The translations under genes and the position numbers were made by a program. From the NCBI RefSeq assembly GCF_003751085.1, contig NZ_RJJY01000001.1, forward strand, positions 5,022,001 through 5,086,000: a DNA stretch of 64,000 nt, written 5' to 3'. This DNA is from Micromonospora sp. Llam0. Lineage in GTDB: Bacteria > Actinomycetota > Actinomycetes > Mycobacteriales > Micromonosporaceae. The notes under the pieces are model-generated. The model was not told where the DNA came from. It saw only the letters and a program-made list of their open reading frames with translations, and did not search any database. Of the stretch, positions 23,969 through 32,581 are shown piece after piece (the first letter of the stretch is position 1; the number at the start of each line of letters is the position of its first letter).

Positions 23969-24681
23969 TGCCCGGTTTCTTCGACATGTTCCGTAGCAAC
24001 CCCGTACCGGTGCTGCCCGGTCCGGACCAGGACGTGTTCACCGATCGGCTGCCGGCCGCGCTGCCCGGCACCGAGTTCGTCGCCACGTTCGCCACGGCGT
24101 GGCAGCCGCTGCGCCAGCACGACCGGGCCGCCGCCACGGTCCGCTGGTGCATGCTGGACGCGGCCCGCCGGATCGCCGCCCCGCGCAAGGTCACCGAGCG
24201 GACCATGCTGGAGGCCGAACTGAACACCCGGCTGCCGCAGATGGATCTGGCCGCCTCGCACCTGCGGCTGCTGAGCTGCACGGTCAGCCTGGCGGTGGAC
24301 GCCCAGGCCGAGCAGGACACGAAGACGGTCGACAAGCTCACCCGGGAGCTGCGGATGCAGCGGCTGCGTCAGCAGTTGGAACAGGAGCAGATGGGCTACC
24401 TGCGGGACAAGGTGCTCACCGACCCGGCGACCGCCCGGTCCTACTGGTTCATGCACCACCCGGACGCGTTGACGTCACTGCTCGACGACACCTTCGAGCA
24501 GGTCGCCGCGAAGCTGACCGGTGGCGGCGACGACCGGCAGACCGCAGTGGTCGCCGAGACGGTGCAGGACTTCGTCGGTGGTCTCACCGCCGACGAACGG
24601 CGTTACCTGCTGGACCGGCTCGGCGACGTGTTCGTCTCCTTCGACCGGGGTGACCTCGCCGGCCGGGTCCTCGACGCCTGA
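23968..24681 (+). CDS. Coiled-coil protein of unknown function, last gene of the cyclase/P-loop operon
   Basis: A 237-residue soluble helical protein (ATG at 23968). Residues ~105-150 are predicted to be coiled coil (AEQDTKTVDKLTREL, LRMQRLRQQLEQEQMG). WFMHHPD follows at ~160. No known domain was recognised. Tight overlap with the preceding gene means it should act with the cyclase-like and P-loop proteins, possibly as the output or a scaffold. Confidence 0.6.
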   Translation: MPGFFDMFRSNPVPVLPGPDQDVFTDRLPAALPGTEFVATFATAWQPLRQHDRAAATVRWCMLDAARRIAAPRKVTERTMLEAELNTRLPQMDLAASHLRLLSCTVSLAVDAQAEQDTKTVDKLTRELRMQRLRQQLEQEQMGYLRDKVLTDPATARSYWFMHHPDALTSLLDDTFEQVAAKLTGGGDDRQTAVVAETVQDFVGGLTADERRYLLDRLGDVFVSFDRGDLAGRVLDA

Positions 24682-24696
24682 CCGCCGGGCCCGTAC

Positions 24697-25401
24697 TCAG
24701 GTCAGGTCGGCGTCGTGCACCAGAACGGCGATCTGCACCCGGTTGTTCAGCTCAAGCCGGGACAGCAGCCGCGACACGTACGCCTTGACGGTGGCGACGC
24801 TCATGAACAGCTCGGCGGCGATCTCCGCGTTCGACCGTCCCTGGCCGACCGCGACGGCGACGTCGCGTTCCCGTGGGCTCAGCCCGTCGAGGACCCGGCG
24901 GGCGCGCTCCCGGCGCCTGACCTGGTCCGCCGCCGGTCCCGGCCGCACGTCGGTCGGGGCGGGCGGCTGGCCCGCCACGTGGGTGATCAACCGTCGGATG
25001 ACCGCCGGAGAGAGGATCGGCTCACCGGCGTTCACCCGACGGACCGCGGTGACGATCTCCACCGGCGGGGTGTCCTTGAGCAGGAAGCCGCTGGCCCCGG
25101 CCCGCAGCGCGCGCAGCACGTACTCGTCGGCGTCGAACGTGGTCAGCACGACCACGTGCGGCGGGTCGGGCCGGGCGCGCAGCGCCTCGGTGGCGGTCAG
25201 CCCGTCGACCCGCGGCATCCGGATGTCCATCAGCACCACGTGCGGCGTGTACGCGGCGACCGCCGCCGGCACCTCACCGCCGTCGCCGGCCTCGCCGACC
25301 ACCCGCAGGTCGGCCGCACCGCCGAGGATCATCGACAGGCCGGCCCGGACCAGCGGGTCGTCGTCCACGATCAGGACCCGCACCGAGGTCACGTCGGCCA
25401 C
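24697..25401 (-). CDS. NarL/FixJ-family response regulator
   Basis: A 234-residue protein: receiver domain (DDD near residue 13-15, phospho-acceptor Asp in VVLMDIRMP, Lys in FLLKD) and a LuxR-type HTH (LSPRERDVAVAVGQGRSNAEIAAELFMSVATVKAYVSRLL). It is co-transcribed with the histidine kinase upstream (13-base overlap) and probably controls the divergent ABC transporter. Confidence 0.93.
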   Translation of the reverse strand: MADVTSVRVLIVDDDPLVRAGLSMILGGAADLRVVGEAGDGGEVPAAVAAYTPHVVLMDIRMPRVDGLTATEALRARPDPPHVVVLTTFDADEYVLRALRAGASGFLLKDTPPVEIVTAVRRVNAGEPILSPAVIRRLITHVAGQPPAPTDVRPGPAADQVRRRERARRVLDGLSPRERDVAVAVGQGRSNAEIAAELFMSVATVKAYVSRLLSRLELNNRVQIAVLVHDADLT

Positions 25402-26660
25402 GGCAGCCAGGCGGCGAGCCGGTAGTCGCCGGACTCGGTCGGGCCGTGGCTCAACCGCCCACCGGCCAGGCTGGCACGTTCGGCCAGTCCGACCAGGCCG
25501 GTCCCCGCTCCCGGGATCGCCGCAGCAGGGGCCACCGGTCGGCGGTTGACGACCTCGACGGTCAGCCCGTCACCCGGTCGGCCGGTGACCGCGACGGTCG
25601 CCGCCGCGCCCGGCGCATGCTTGCGGGCGTTCGTCAGACCCTCCTGCACGATCCGGTACGCGGCGCGGCCGAGCCCGGCCGGCAGCGCCTGCGCGTGGTC
25701 GATCCGACTGACCAGGCTCACCCGGGCACCGGCCTGGCGGGATTCGTCGACCAGCCCAGGCAGGTCGGCCAGGGTCGGCTGGGGCGGTTCGGCGGCGCGG
25801 TCACCCGGCCCCGGGCCGGTGTCGACGACGCCGGAGGTCGGCTGCCCGGCCCGCAGCACGCCGATCACCTCACGCAACTCCTGCAACGCCTGATGTGCGG
25901 TCACCCGGATCACCCCGGCGGCCCGGGCGGTCTCTTCGCGGGAAGCGTCCGGGCGGAACTCCAACGCCCCGGCGTGCAGGCTGAGCAGCGACATCCGGTG
26001 GGCCAGCACATCGTGCATCTCCCGGGCGATCCGGGTGCGTTCCAGCTGCCGGGCCTGGCCGACCCGCAGCTGCTGCTCCGCCTCCGCCCGGTGGGCCCGG
26101 TCCCGCAGCGACACGATCAGCTGCCGGCGGGCCCGGACGAACATCCCCCAGGCCAGCACCGTGCCGAGGATGATCCCGGTGAACAGCACCGAGCCCGGCA
26201 GGTTCAGGTCCGGATCCGGGTAGAGCAGGTAGTACCCGGGCGCGACAGCGACGTGCGCGGCGTTCACCGCCGCCGCGACCGGGAACGGGCGGTGCACCGC
26301 GACGGTGAACAGCAGGATCACGATGGCGATCCCGGCGCTCACCGACAGCACCCCGGCGGGCAGCGCGACCAGGGCGACGGCGACCGGCCACCGGCGACGC
26401 AGCCAGACCAGCGCGCAGCAGACCAGCCCGAGCAGCAGATCCAGCCGGAACAGCCAGGGGTCACCCGAACCGGTTGCCGTCAGGTAGGGCTGCGGCTGGC
26501 GCAGATCCCAGGCCGCGAAGAGCAGATAGCTGACCGCCAACCCGAACGCGACACCATCGACGATCCAGTCGCGGGTGCTGCGCCGACCGGTCCCCGGCGA
26601 CTCGGCGACCAGCGCGCCGGGCAGCAGCCAGGGATTGTCGGGAGCCGGCACCGCACTCAT
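25389..26660 (-). CDS. Sensor histidine kinase (HisKA_3 type)
   Basis: A 423-residue membrane kinase. About five hydrophobic helices occupy ~30-175. The dimerisation/phospho-acceptor motif is RIAREMHDVLAHRMSLL (His near 215). A HATPase region follows (YRIVQEGLTNARKHAPGA as N box; GAGTGLVGLAERASLAGG as G box). There is no large extracellular sensor, so it may sense membrane or envelope state, as in LiaS/DesK-like kinases. Partner: the response regulator immediately downstream. Confidence 0.92.
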   Translation of the reverse strand: MSAVPAPDNPWLLPGALVAESPGTGRRSTRDWIVDGVAFGLAVSYLLFAAWDLRQPQPYLTATGSGDPWLFRLDLLLGLVCCALVWLRRRWPVAVALVALPAGVLSVSAGIAIVILLFTVAVHRPFPVAAAVNAAHVAVAPGYYLLYPDPDLNLPGSVLFTGIILGTVLAWGMFVRARRQLIVSLRDRAHRAEAEQQLRVGQARQLERTRIAREMHDVLAHRMSLLSLHAGALEFRPDASREETARAAGVIRVTAHQALQELREVIGVLRAGQPTSGVVDTGPGPGDRAAEPPQPTLADLPGLVDESRQAGARVSLVSRIDHAQALPAGLGRAAYRIVQEGLTNARKHAPGAAATVAVTGRPGDGLTVEVVNRRPVAPAAAIPGAGTGLVGLAERASLAGGRLSHGPTESGDYRLAAWLPWPT

Positions 26661-26714
26661 CCGGCCAGCGTACGGAAGGATTCGCGGTCGCGGACAGCTA
26701 CCAAAGTCGGTACT

Positions 26715-26747
26715 GACGATCGACCAAGGATCATTCGACGATCGACC
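26715..26747. promoter_or_regulatory. Two GACGATCGACC direct repeats, candidate response-regulator site
   Basis: Copies at 26715-26725 and 26737-26747 are exactly 22 bases apart, two helical turns. They sit in the 152-base gap between the kinase gene and the divergent ABC transporter, where an autoregulating two-component system would bind. Confidence 0.45.
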
Positions 26748-26812
26748 GGAGTCCGGCCGGCACCGACCGACGGCCGCTGCGCCGCCGGTCGCCGGGGCAC
26801 GACGCTGAAGCG

Positions 26813-27712
26813 GTGATCGAGGTACGCAATCTCACCAAACGGTACAGACGACAGGTCGCCGTCGACGACGTGTCGTTCAGCTGCGCCGCCGGCACCGTCA
26901 CCGGTTTCCTCGGGCCCAACGGGGCCGGCAAGTCGACGACGCTGCGGATGATCTGTGGCCTGGCCACCGCCTCGGCCGGCACCGCGACCGTCGGTGGGCT
27001 GCCGTACCGGCGGCTGCGTGACCCGGGGCGGGTGGTCGGCGTACTGCTGGACGCGGCCGCGATGCACCCGGGCCGCACCGGCCGGGAGACGCTGACCGTC
27101 GCGGCGCTCGCCATGGGGGCGCCCCCGGCCCGCGTCGGTGAGCTGCTCGACCTGGTCGGGCTGAACCGGGCGGCGGCCGGCCGGCGGGTGCGGGCCTACT
27201 CGCTCGGCATGCGCCAGCGGCTGGGGTTGGCGCACGCGCTGCTCGGCGAGCCGCGGGTGCTGATCCTCGACGAGCCGGCGAACGGGCTGGACCCGGAGGG
27301 CATCTTCTGGATGCGCGGACTGCTGCGTGACTTCGCCGACCGGGGCGGCACGGTGCTGCTCTCGTCGCATCTGCTGCGCGAGGTGGAGGCGGTGGCGGAC
27401 CGGCTGGTGGTGATCGGGGGTGGCCGGGTCGTCGCCGCCGGCGACAAGGACGAACTGCTGGCCGGCGACGGCGGCACCCTGGTCCGGGCCCGGGACCAGC
27501 AGGCGCTGCGGGCGGCGCTGGACCGGGCCGGCCACCAGGTCGGCACGGTCGACGGCCGGCTGCTGGTGTCGGCCCCGCCCGAGACGGTCGGCGAGGTCGC
27601 GGCGGCGGCGGGCGCCGTCCTGCTGGAGCTGCGGGCGGCCGACACCGGCGGCCTGGAGCAGATGTTCCTCGCCCTGACGGCGGGCGAGTCGGTACGGGAG
27701 GCGGTCAAGTGA
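26813..27712 (+). CDS. ABC transporter ATP-binding protein
   Basis: A 299-residue ABC ATPase from a GTG. Walker A GPNGAGKST (~residue 39), signature YSLGMRQRLGLA (LGM instead of LSGG, usual in CcmA/DrrA-like transporters), Walker B VLILDEPANGLD and H-loop SSH are present. A ~75-residue C-terminal extension resembles the DrrA-type accessory region. With the following permease it forms an exporter for a drug, peptide or lipid. Overlaps the permease by 4 bases (GTGA). Confidence 0.92.
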   Translation: MIEVRNLTKRYRRQVAVDDVSFSCAAGTVTGFLGPNGAGKSTTLRMICGLATASAGTATVGGLPYRRLRDPGRVVGVLLDAAAMHPGRTGRETLTVAALAMGAPPARVGELLDLVGLNRAAAGRRVRAYSLGMRQRLGLAHALLGEPRVLILDEPANGLDPEGIFWMRGLLRDFADRGGTVLLSSHLLREVEAVADRLVVIGGGRVVAAGDKDELLAGDGGTLVRARDQQALRAALDRAGHQVGTVDGRLLVSAPPETVGEVAAAAGAVLLELRAADTGGLEQMFLALTAGESVREAVK

Positions 27713-28443
27713 ACATTCGATGGTGGCGGCTGATCCTGGTCGAGCTGCGCAAGATGCTGGACACCCGGGCCGGCGCCTGGCTGCTGGGGGCGATCGGGTT
27801 GTCGACGGCGGCGATCGTCGCCGTACTGGTGCTGTTCGCCGACCCGGCCGAGCAGACGTTCGGGACGTTTTTCGTGCTGGCGTCGCTGCCGGTCGCGTTC
27901 CTGCTGCCGGTGCTGGGGGTAATGCTGGTGACCACCGAGTGGTCGCAGCGGACCGCGCTGACCACCTTCGCGCTGGAACCGGTGCGACGTCGGGTGCTGG
28001 CGGCGAAGCTGGTCGCGGCGCTGGTCGCCGCGGTCGCCTCGGTGCCGGCCAGCCTGGCTGCGGCTGCGGCCGGCACGGCCGTCGCGGCGGTCACCGGCGG
28101 GACCGGCGGCTGGCGGATCGAAGCGACGCTGATCGGCTACGCGGCGCTCTTCCAGGTGATCAACGTGGTGATGGGGTTGGCCTTCGGCATGTTGCTGCTG
28201 AACACGCCGGTCGCGATCGTGCTGCTCCTGCTGCTGCCGACGGCCTGGACGGTCCTCGGCGGCGTCGTCGAGCGGCTGCGACCGGTGGCGCAGTGGCTGG
28301 ACCTGTCGTTGACCACCGAGCCGTTGCTCTCCCCCGAGGTCACCGCCGGGCAGTGGGCGCGGCTGGCCACGTCGGTGGCGGTCTGGGTGCTGCTGCCGCT
28401 GGTCGCCGGGATGCTGCGGATCGAGCGCCGTGACATCGCCTGA
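27709..28443 (+). CDS. ABC-2 type transporter permease
   Basis: A 244-residue membrane protein with about six hydrophobic helices (for example AWLLGAIGLSTAAIVAVLVLF and VAIVLLLLLPTAWTVLGG). The element TTEWSQRTALTTF is typical of ABC-2 permeases. It is the membrane half of the exporter whose ATPase is encoded upstream, possibly under control of the divergent two-component system. Confidence 0.88.
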   Translation: MNIRWWRLILVELRKMLDTRAGAWLLGAIGLSTAAIVAVLVLFADPAEQTFGTFFVLASLPVAFLLPVLGVMLVTTEWSQRTALTTFALEPVRRRVLAAKLVAALVAAVASVPASLAAAAAGTAVAAVTGGTGGWRIEATLIGYAALFQVINVVMGLAFGMLLLNTPVAIVLLLLLPTAWTVLGGVVERLRPVAQWLDLSLTTEPLLSPEVTAGQWARLATSVAVWVLLPLVAGMLRIERRDIA

Positions 28444-29146
28444 TCCGATCGGTGGTGGCCGGGTGGTCGTCGGTCCGGGCGCGATCGAGCGGTACGGGGT
28501 GCCGGTCCTGTTCGTCGCGGCCGGTGCCGGGCTCGGCGCGGCGCTGAAGCCGTTCGCCGGTTGGGCGTTGAGTCTGGCCTGGGTGCCGCTGGCCGGCCCG
28601 CTGCGGCTGATCGACGCGGTGCCGTGGCTGCCGGCCCTGATCGGTGGTACGGCGGTCGGCCTGCTCGCCGGGCTGGTGCTGGCCGGGATGGCCGCCGACG
28701 AACAACTGTTCGTCACGGTCGACCGCGACGAGTTGACCGTACGGCAGGAGCAGCGCCGGGTGGCCATGTCGCGTACCGCCGTCGGCGCGGTCTTCCTGGA
28801 CGGCGCCCGCCTGGTGGTGCTTGGTCACCGCGGTGAGGAACTCTGCTCCCGGTCCGGCGACCTGCCGGCCGGGCGGCTCGGCACGGCGCTGCGCCGGCAC
28901 GGCTACCCGTGGCGGTCCGACGGCGACCCGTACCGGGCGGCGTACCGGCTGTGGGTGCCGGGCCTGCCCGACCTGCCGGACGGCGCGGATCCGCTGTTGT
29001 CGGCCCGGCAGCGGGCGGTCGAGCGCGGTGACCGGGCAGAGGCCGAGCTGCTCCGCGCCGAACTGGGCAGACTCGACGTCGTGGTCCGCGACGAGCGGGT
29101 GCCGCAGGCCGGGCGCCGGCAGTTCTGGCGCCGGGCCGGGCCGTGA
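28430..29146 (+). CDS. YqeB-like PH-domain membrane protein
   Basis: A 238-residue protein overlapping the permease by 14 bases. Two N-terminal transmembrane helices (~22-44 and ~60-85), then a YqeB PH-like domain (LFVTVDRDELTVRQEQRRVAMSRTAVGAVFLDG) and a helical C-terminus with ADPLLSARQRAVERGDRAEAELLRAEL. The family is widespread in actinobacteria with no defined function; co-transcription hints at an envelope-stress role. Confidence 0.7.
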   Translation: MTSPDPIGGGRVVVGPGAIERYGVPVLFVAAGAGLGAALKPFAGWALSLAWVPLAGPLRLIDAVPWLPALIGGTAVGLLAGLVLAGMAADEQLFVTVDRDELTVRQEQRRVAMSRTAVGAVFLDGARLVVLGHRGEELCSRSGDLPAGRLGTALRRHGYPWRSDGDPYRAAYRLWVPGLPDLPDGADPLLSARQRAVERGDRAEAELLRAELGRLDVVVRDERVPQAGRRQFWRRAGP

Positions 29147-29260
29147 GGACGGTTACCTCGGCGACGTCACTGGGTACCTGGTTGCCCATCCGCCGACCGG
29201 ATCCCGCCGCCAGCAGGTGCGGCGGGGCCGGTACGGCGTCGACGAGTTGAGGAGGCAGTG

Positions 29261-29467
29261 ATGCGTGGCGGTTCGATATCCGGCGTGATCGTGCTCGTCT
29301 GGCTGGTGATCGGGGTGGTCGCGGCGGTGCAACGCGGCTACTTCGAGCGCGACGACACCAACTGTGCCCACGCCGGCACCACGATCGTGACGGTGATCGC
29401 CGGACCGTTGAACTACATCGGCGTCAACCCGAAGATCGACTGCGACCTCCCCGAGCCGTCCGAGTGA
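29261..29467 (+). CDS. Small single-helix membrane protein
   Basis: A 68-residue protein. GAGGAGG (29249-29255) is 5 bases from this ATG, preferred over the adjacent GTG at 29258. One transmembrane helix (~7-25) is followed by a conserved-looking segment YFERDDTNCAHAGTTIVTV and INPKIDC-like end with two cysteines. Proteins of this size and pattern are common in actinomycetes; function unknown. Confidence 0.65.
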   Translation: MRGGSISGVIVLVWLVIGVVAAVQRGYFERDDTNCAHAGTTIVTVIAGPLNYIGVNPKIDCDLPEPSE

Positions 29468-29509
29468 CCGGGCCGTCCGGGCCGTCGGAGTAACCGGCGC
29501 GGTGCGCTG

Positions 29510-29977
29510 TCAGTCGTCGGCGAGGTGTGGCGGGAAGCCGCCGGTGGCGATCGGCCCCCAGCGGTCCACGACCATCCGGATCAACGACTTGTCCTGCCGG
29601 CGCATCGCCGCGCGGTACTCGTCCCAGTCCGGGTGCTCGCCGGCGACGCAGCGGTAGTAGTCGACGAGCCCGTCCAGCGCGTCCGGCATGTCGATCACCG
29701 CCGCCACCCCGTCGAGCTGCACCCACGGGCCGTTCCATTCGTCGGAGACGATACAGGCGGACACCGTCGGGTCACGGCGGATGTTGACCGCTTTCGCCCG
29801 GTCCGGGTAGGTGGCGACCAGCAGCCGGCCGTCGGTGTCGACCCCGCAGGTGACCGGGGACGCCTGCGGGCGGCCGTCGGCGCGGGTGGTGATCAGGACC
29901 GCCCGGTGCCGGGTACGCAGGAAGTCGACCAGGCCGGCCCGGTCGACGCGGGTGTTCGTCGCGATGGCACGTGCCAT
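29510..29977 (-). CDS. PPOX-class F420-dependent oxidoreductase
   Basis: A 155-residue split-barrel flavin/deazaflavin protein (FLRTRHRAVLITTRADGRPQASPV near residue 20, then RRDPTVSACIVSDEWNGPWVQLDG). This group uses F420 with diverse substrates, including quinones and biliverdin. Alone on its strand. A role in biliverdin reduction after heme degradation is possible but the gene is 15 kb from the heme operon. Confidence 0.85.
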   Translation of the reverse strand: MARAIATNTRVDRAGLVDFLRTRHRAVLITTRADGRPQASPVTCGVDTDGRLLVATYPDRAKAVNIRRDPTVSACIVSDEWNGPWVQLDGVAAVIDMPDALDGLVDYYRCVAGEHPDWDEYRAAMRRQDKSLIRMVVDRWGPIATGGFPPHLADD

Positions 29978-30049
29978 GTGTACGGCTCCTCAGGTTCGCC
30001 GCAGGCGGCTGCGGACACGGGTGGTGTGCAGGGCTGTCACGATGATCGT

Positions 30050-30859
30050 ATGAGCCGTACCGAGATGCCGCCGCCGGAGCCGGTCACCGTCACCGCGCCG
30101 CGCCCGATCCGCCGGCCGGTCCTGGTGCAGGGCTGGCACGACCTGGCGTTCCTGCACTGGCCGGTGGACCCGGCGGTGGTCGCCCCGCTGCTGCCGCCGG
30201 GCACCCGGCCGGACACCTTCGACGGCACCAGCTACGTCGGGCTGATCGGGTTCCGGATGGTCGGCGTCGGCCTGGGCCCCGGGCCGGGCATCCCGTACCT
30301 GGGCACCTTCTGCGAAACCAACGTACGGCTCTACTCGGTCGACGACGCCGGCCGGCGCGGGGTGGTGTTCCGGTCCCTGGACGCGGCCCGGCTGCTGCCG
30401 GTGCTGGTGGCGATGGCCAGCCTGCGGCTGCCGTACCTGTGGTCGCGGATGCGGCTGGACCGTGACGGTGACACGGTGACGTACCACAGCCGGCGGCGCT
30501 GGCCGGGGCCGCGCGGCGCGCACAACCGGATGGTGGTCCGGGTCGGCGCGCCGATCGCCGAGCCGACCCCGTTGGAGCACTTTCTCACCGCCCGGTGGGG
30601 GCTGCACGAACGGGTCCACGGCGCGACCCGCTACCTGCCCAACGAGCATCCCCAGTGGCCTTTGCACCGGGCCGAGCTGGTCGAGCTGGCCGACGAGCTG
30701 GTCGCCGCCGGCGGGCTGCCGGCACCGGACGGCCCACCGGTGAGTGTGCTCTACTCTCCCGGCGTGCCGGTCCGGTTCGGACGGCCGGTCACCGTCGCAG
30801 GTCACGCAACGCGCGGTGCAGCACGTCCCGGGTCCGGTCCGGCGGGTCGGCCTCGATGA
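30050..30859 (+). CDS. DUF2071/YqjF-family protein
   Basis: A 269-residue protein. VLVQGWHDLAFLHWPVDPAVVAPLLPPGTRPDTFDGTSYVGLIGF and YLGTFCETNVRLYSVD are the family hallmarks (short quotes of those conserved segments). The last ~25 residues overlap the convergent XRE gene by 71 bases and are non-conserved, suggesting stop-codon erosion. Function of the family is unknown. Confidence 0.82.
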   Translation: MSRTEMPPPEPVTVTAPRPIRRPVLVQGWHDLAFLHWPVDPAVVAPLLPPGTRPDTFDGTSYVGLIGFRMVGVGLGPGPGIPYLGTFCETNVRLYSVDDAGRRGVVFRSLDAARLLPVLVAMASLRLPYLWSRMRLDRDGDTVTYHSRRRWPGPRGAHNRMVVRVGAPIAEPTPLEHFLTARWGLHERVHGATRYLPNEHPQWPLHRAELVELADELVAAGGLPAPDGPPVSVLYSPGVPVRFGRPVTVAGHATRGAARPGSGPAGRPR

Positions 30860-31673
30860 ACAGCCGGCCGACGGCGGCCGCGTACCGGTCGACCTCTTCC
30901 CGCTTGTCCAGGTAGAGCGCGCTGGTCAGATGCTCCAGGTAGACCACGTCGGGTAGTTCCTGCTCCGGGAAGCGCAGGATGCTGAAGGCCCCGCCGGCGG
31001 CGGCGTGCCCGCCGCTGCGGAACCGGACCACCTGCAGCCGTACGCCCGGCTGCTCGCTCACCTCGGCGAGCGCCTCGATCTGCCCGCGCAGCACCCGTGC
31101 CCCGCCGATCGGCCGGCACAGCACCGCCTCGTCGATCACCGCCCAGACGCGGGGTGCGCCGGCCCGGTCCAGCACCCGCTTGCGGGCCATCCGCAGCTCG
31201 ACCCGGCGGTCCACCTCACGGAGACCGGACTCGCTGAACCCGATGTCGATGACCGCGCGGGCGTACTCCTCGGTCTGCAGCAGCCCAGGCACGAACTGGA
31301 TCTCGTAGGTGCGGATCAGGCTGGCCGCCGACTCCAGGTCCAGGTAGTACTGAAACCAGGTGGGCAGCAGGTCGCCGTACGGATGCCACCAGCCCGGCTG
31401 GTTGGTCTCCCGGGCGAGGGTGATCAGCTCGCCGCGTTCCATGTGGTCGGCGACGCCGTAGAGGGTGAGCAGGTCGTCCACGTCGCGTTCCTTGAACCCG
31501 ACCCGGCCCAGCTCCATCCGGCTGATCTTCGACTCGGAGGCCCGGATGGTCCAGCCGGCGTCCTCCCGGCTGATCCCCTTGGCCTCGCGCAGCCGGCGCA
31601 ACCGGGCACCGAGCTGCATCCGGCGGACCGTCGGTCCGCCGGCGGCGTACTCCTGGTGCCCGACGACGCTCAT
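30789..31673 (-). CDS. XRE-family regulator with DUF5753 (Scr1 type)
   Basis: A 294-residue protein from the ATG at 31673. N-terminal HTH_31/XRE domain (LGARLRRLREAKGISREDAGWTIRASESKISRME). Residues ~95-275 are DUF5753 (FVPGLLQTEEYARAVI, ELRMARKRVLDRAG, FRSGGHAAAGGAFSILRFPE). The gene starts 4 bases after the methyltransferase stop. Such pairs, usually with a small DUF397 protein, affect development in Streptomyces; no DUF397 gene is present here. Confidence 0.88.
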   Translation of the reverse strand: MSVVGHQEYAAGGPTVRRMQLGARLRRLREAKGISREDAGWTIRASESKISRMELGRVGFKERDVDDLLTLYGVADHMERGELITLARETNQPGWWHPYGDLLPTWFQYYLDLESAASLIRTYEIQFVPGLLQTEEYARAVIDIGFSESGLREVDRRVELRMARKRVLDRAGAPRVWAVIDEAVLCRPIGGARVLRGQIEALAEVSEQPGVRLQVVRFRSGGHAAAGGAFSILRFPEQELPDVVYLEHLTSALYLDKREEVDRYAAAVGRLFIEADPPDRTRDVLHRALRDLRR

Positions 31674-31677
31674 CGGC

Positions 31678-32487
31678 TCACGGCTTACGGCCGACGCCGC
31701 AGTACTGGTCGATGACGGGCACATGTGCCTGCTCCGGCTCCGGCCGCCACCGGGTCACCGACACCACCCCCGGCTCCACCAGAGTGAGCCCGTCGAAGAA
31801 CCGTTCGATCCGGTCCGGGCTGCGCAGATGGTACTGCGGGTTCGCGGACTGGTTCCAGATCCGGGCGGCCTCGACCACCCCGGGGCTGGTGTCGCCGCCG
31901 TCGTAGAGCGCGAGGTGGCTGCCGGACGGCAGGACGTCGAGCAGGTTGCGGACGATGTCGCGGGCCTCGTCGTCGGAGGCGATGTGGCCGAGGACGCCCA
32001 TCAGCATCAGGCCGATCGGCTGGCTGAAATCGAGGGTACGGCCGGCTTCGCGCAGGATCGACGCGGGGTCGCGCAGGTCGGCGTCGACGTAGTCGGTGGC
32101 GCCCTGCGGCGTGCTGGTCAGCAACGCCCGGGCGTGCACCAGGACCAGCGGGTCGTTGTCGACGTAGACGATCCGGGTCTCCGGAGCCACCGCCTGGGCC
32201 ACCTCGTGGGTGTTGTCGGCGGTCGGCAGGCCGGTACCGATGTCGAGGAACTGCCGGATCCCGACCTGCCCGGTCAGGTAGCGCACCGACCGGACCAGGA
32301 AGCCCCGGGAGAGCCGGGCACTTTCCACGATCTGCGGGAACGCCGCCTTGATCTGGTCGCCGACCTCACGGTCGACGGCGTAGTTGTCCTTGCCGCCCAG
32401 CCAGTGATTCCAGATCCGGGCGGTCTGCGGCACCGTGGTGTCCAGCCTGGGCACCGGGTGCGAGCCGCCAGCGGATTCATCGACCAT
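31678..32487 (-). CDS. SAM-dependent methyltransferase (DUF574 family)
   Basis: A 269-residue protein with DTTVPQTARIWNHWLGGKDNYAVD at the N-terminus (hallmark), FLDIGTGLPTADN as the SAM-binding glycine loop and YVDNDPLVLVHARALL as the acidic strand. Actinomycete-specific family often next to XRE-DUF5753 genes, as here. Substrate unknown. Confidence 0.9.
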   Translation of the reverse strand: MVDESAGGSHPVPRLDTTVPQTARIWNHWLGGKDNYAVDREVGDQIKAAFPQIVESARLSRGFLVRSVRYLTGQVGIRQFLDIGTGLPTADNTHEVAQAVAPETRIVYVDNDPLVLVHARALLTSTPQGATDYVDADLRDPASILREAGRTLDFSQPIGLMLMGVLGHIASDDEARDIVRNLLDVLPSGSHLALYDGGDTSPGVVEAARIWNQSANPQYHLRSPDRIERFFDGLTLVEPGVVSVTRWRPEPEQAHVPVIDQYCGVGRKP

Positions 32488-32581
32488 CTGTCATATCCCT
32501 CACGGATCGGGCGCATTCGACGGTGTGCCAGCATAACCACGGCAGATCAACATGACCATGCTCGCATGTGGAAAACCCGGG

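Noticed and set aside
20971..24681. Classical Pycsar anti-phage system
   Set aside because: No TIR or transmembrane PycTM-type effector adjoins the cyclase-like gene; the arrangement differs.
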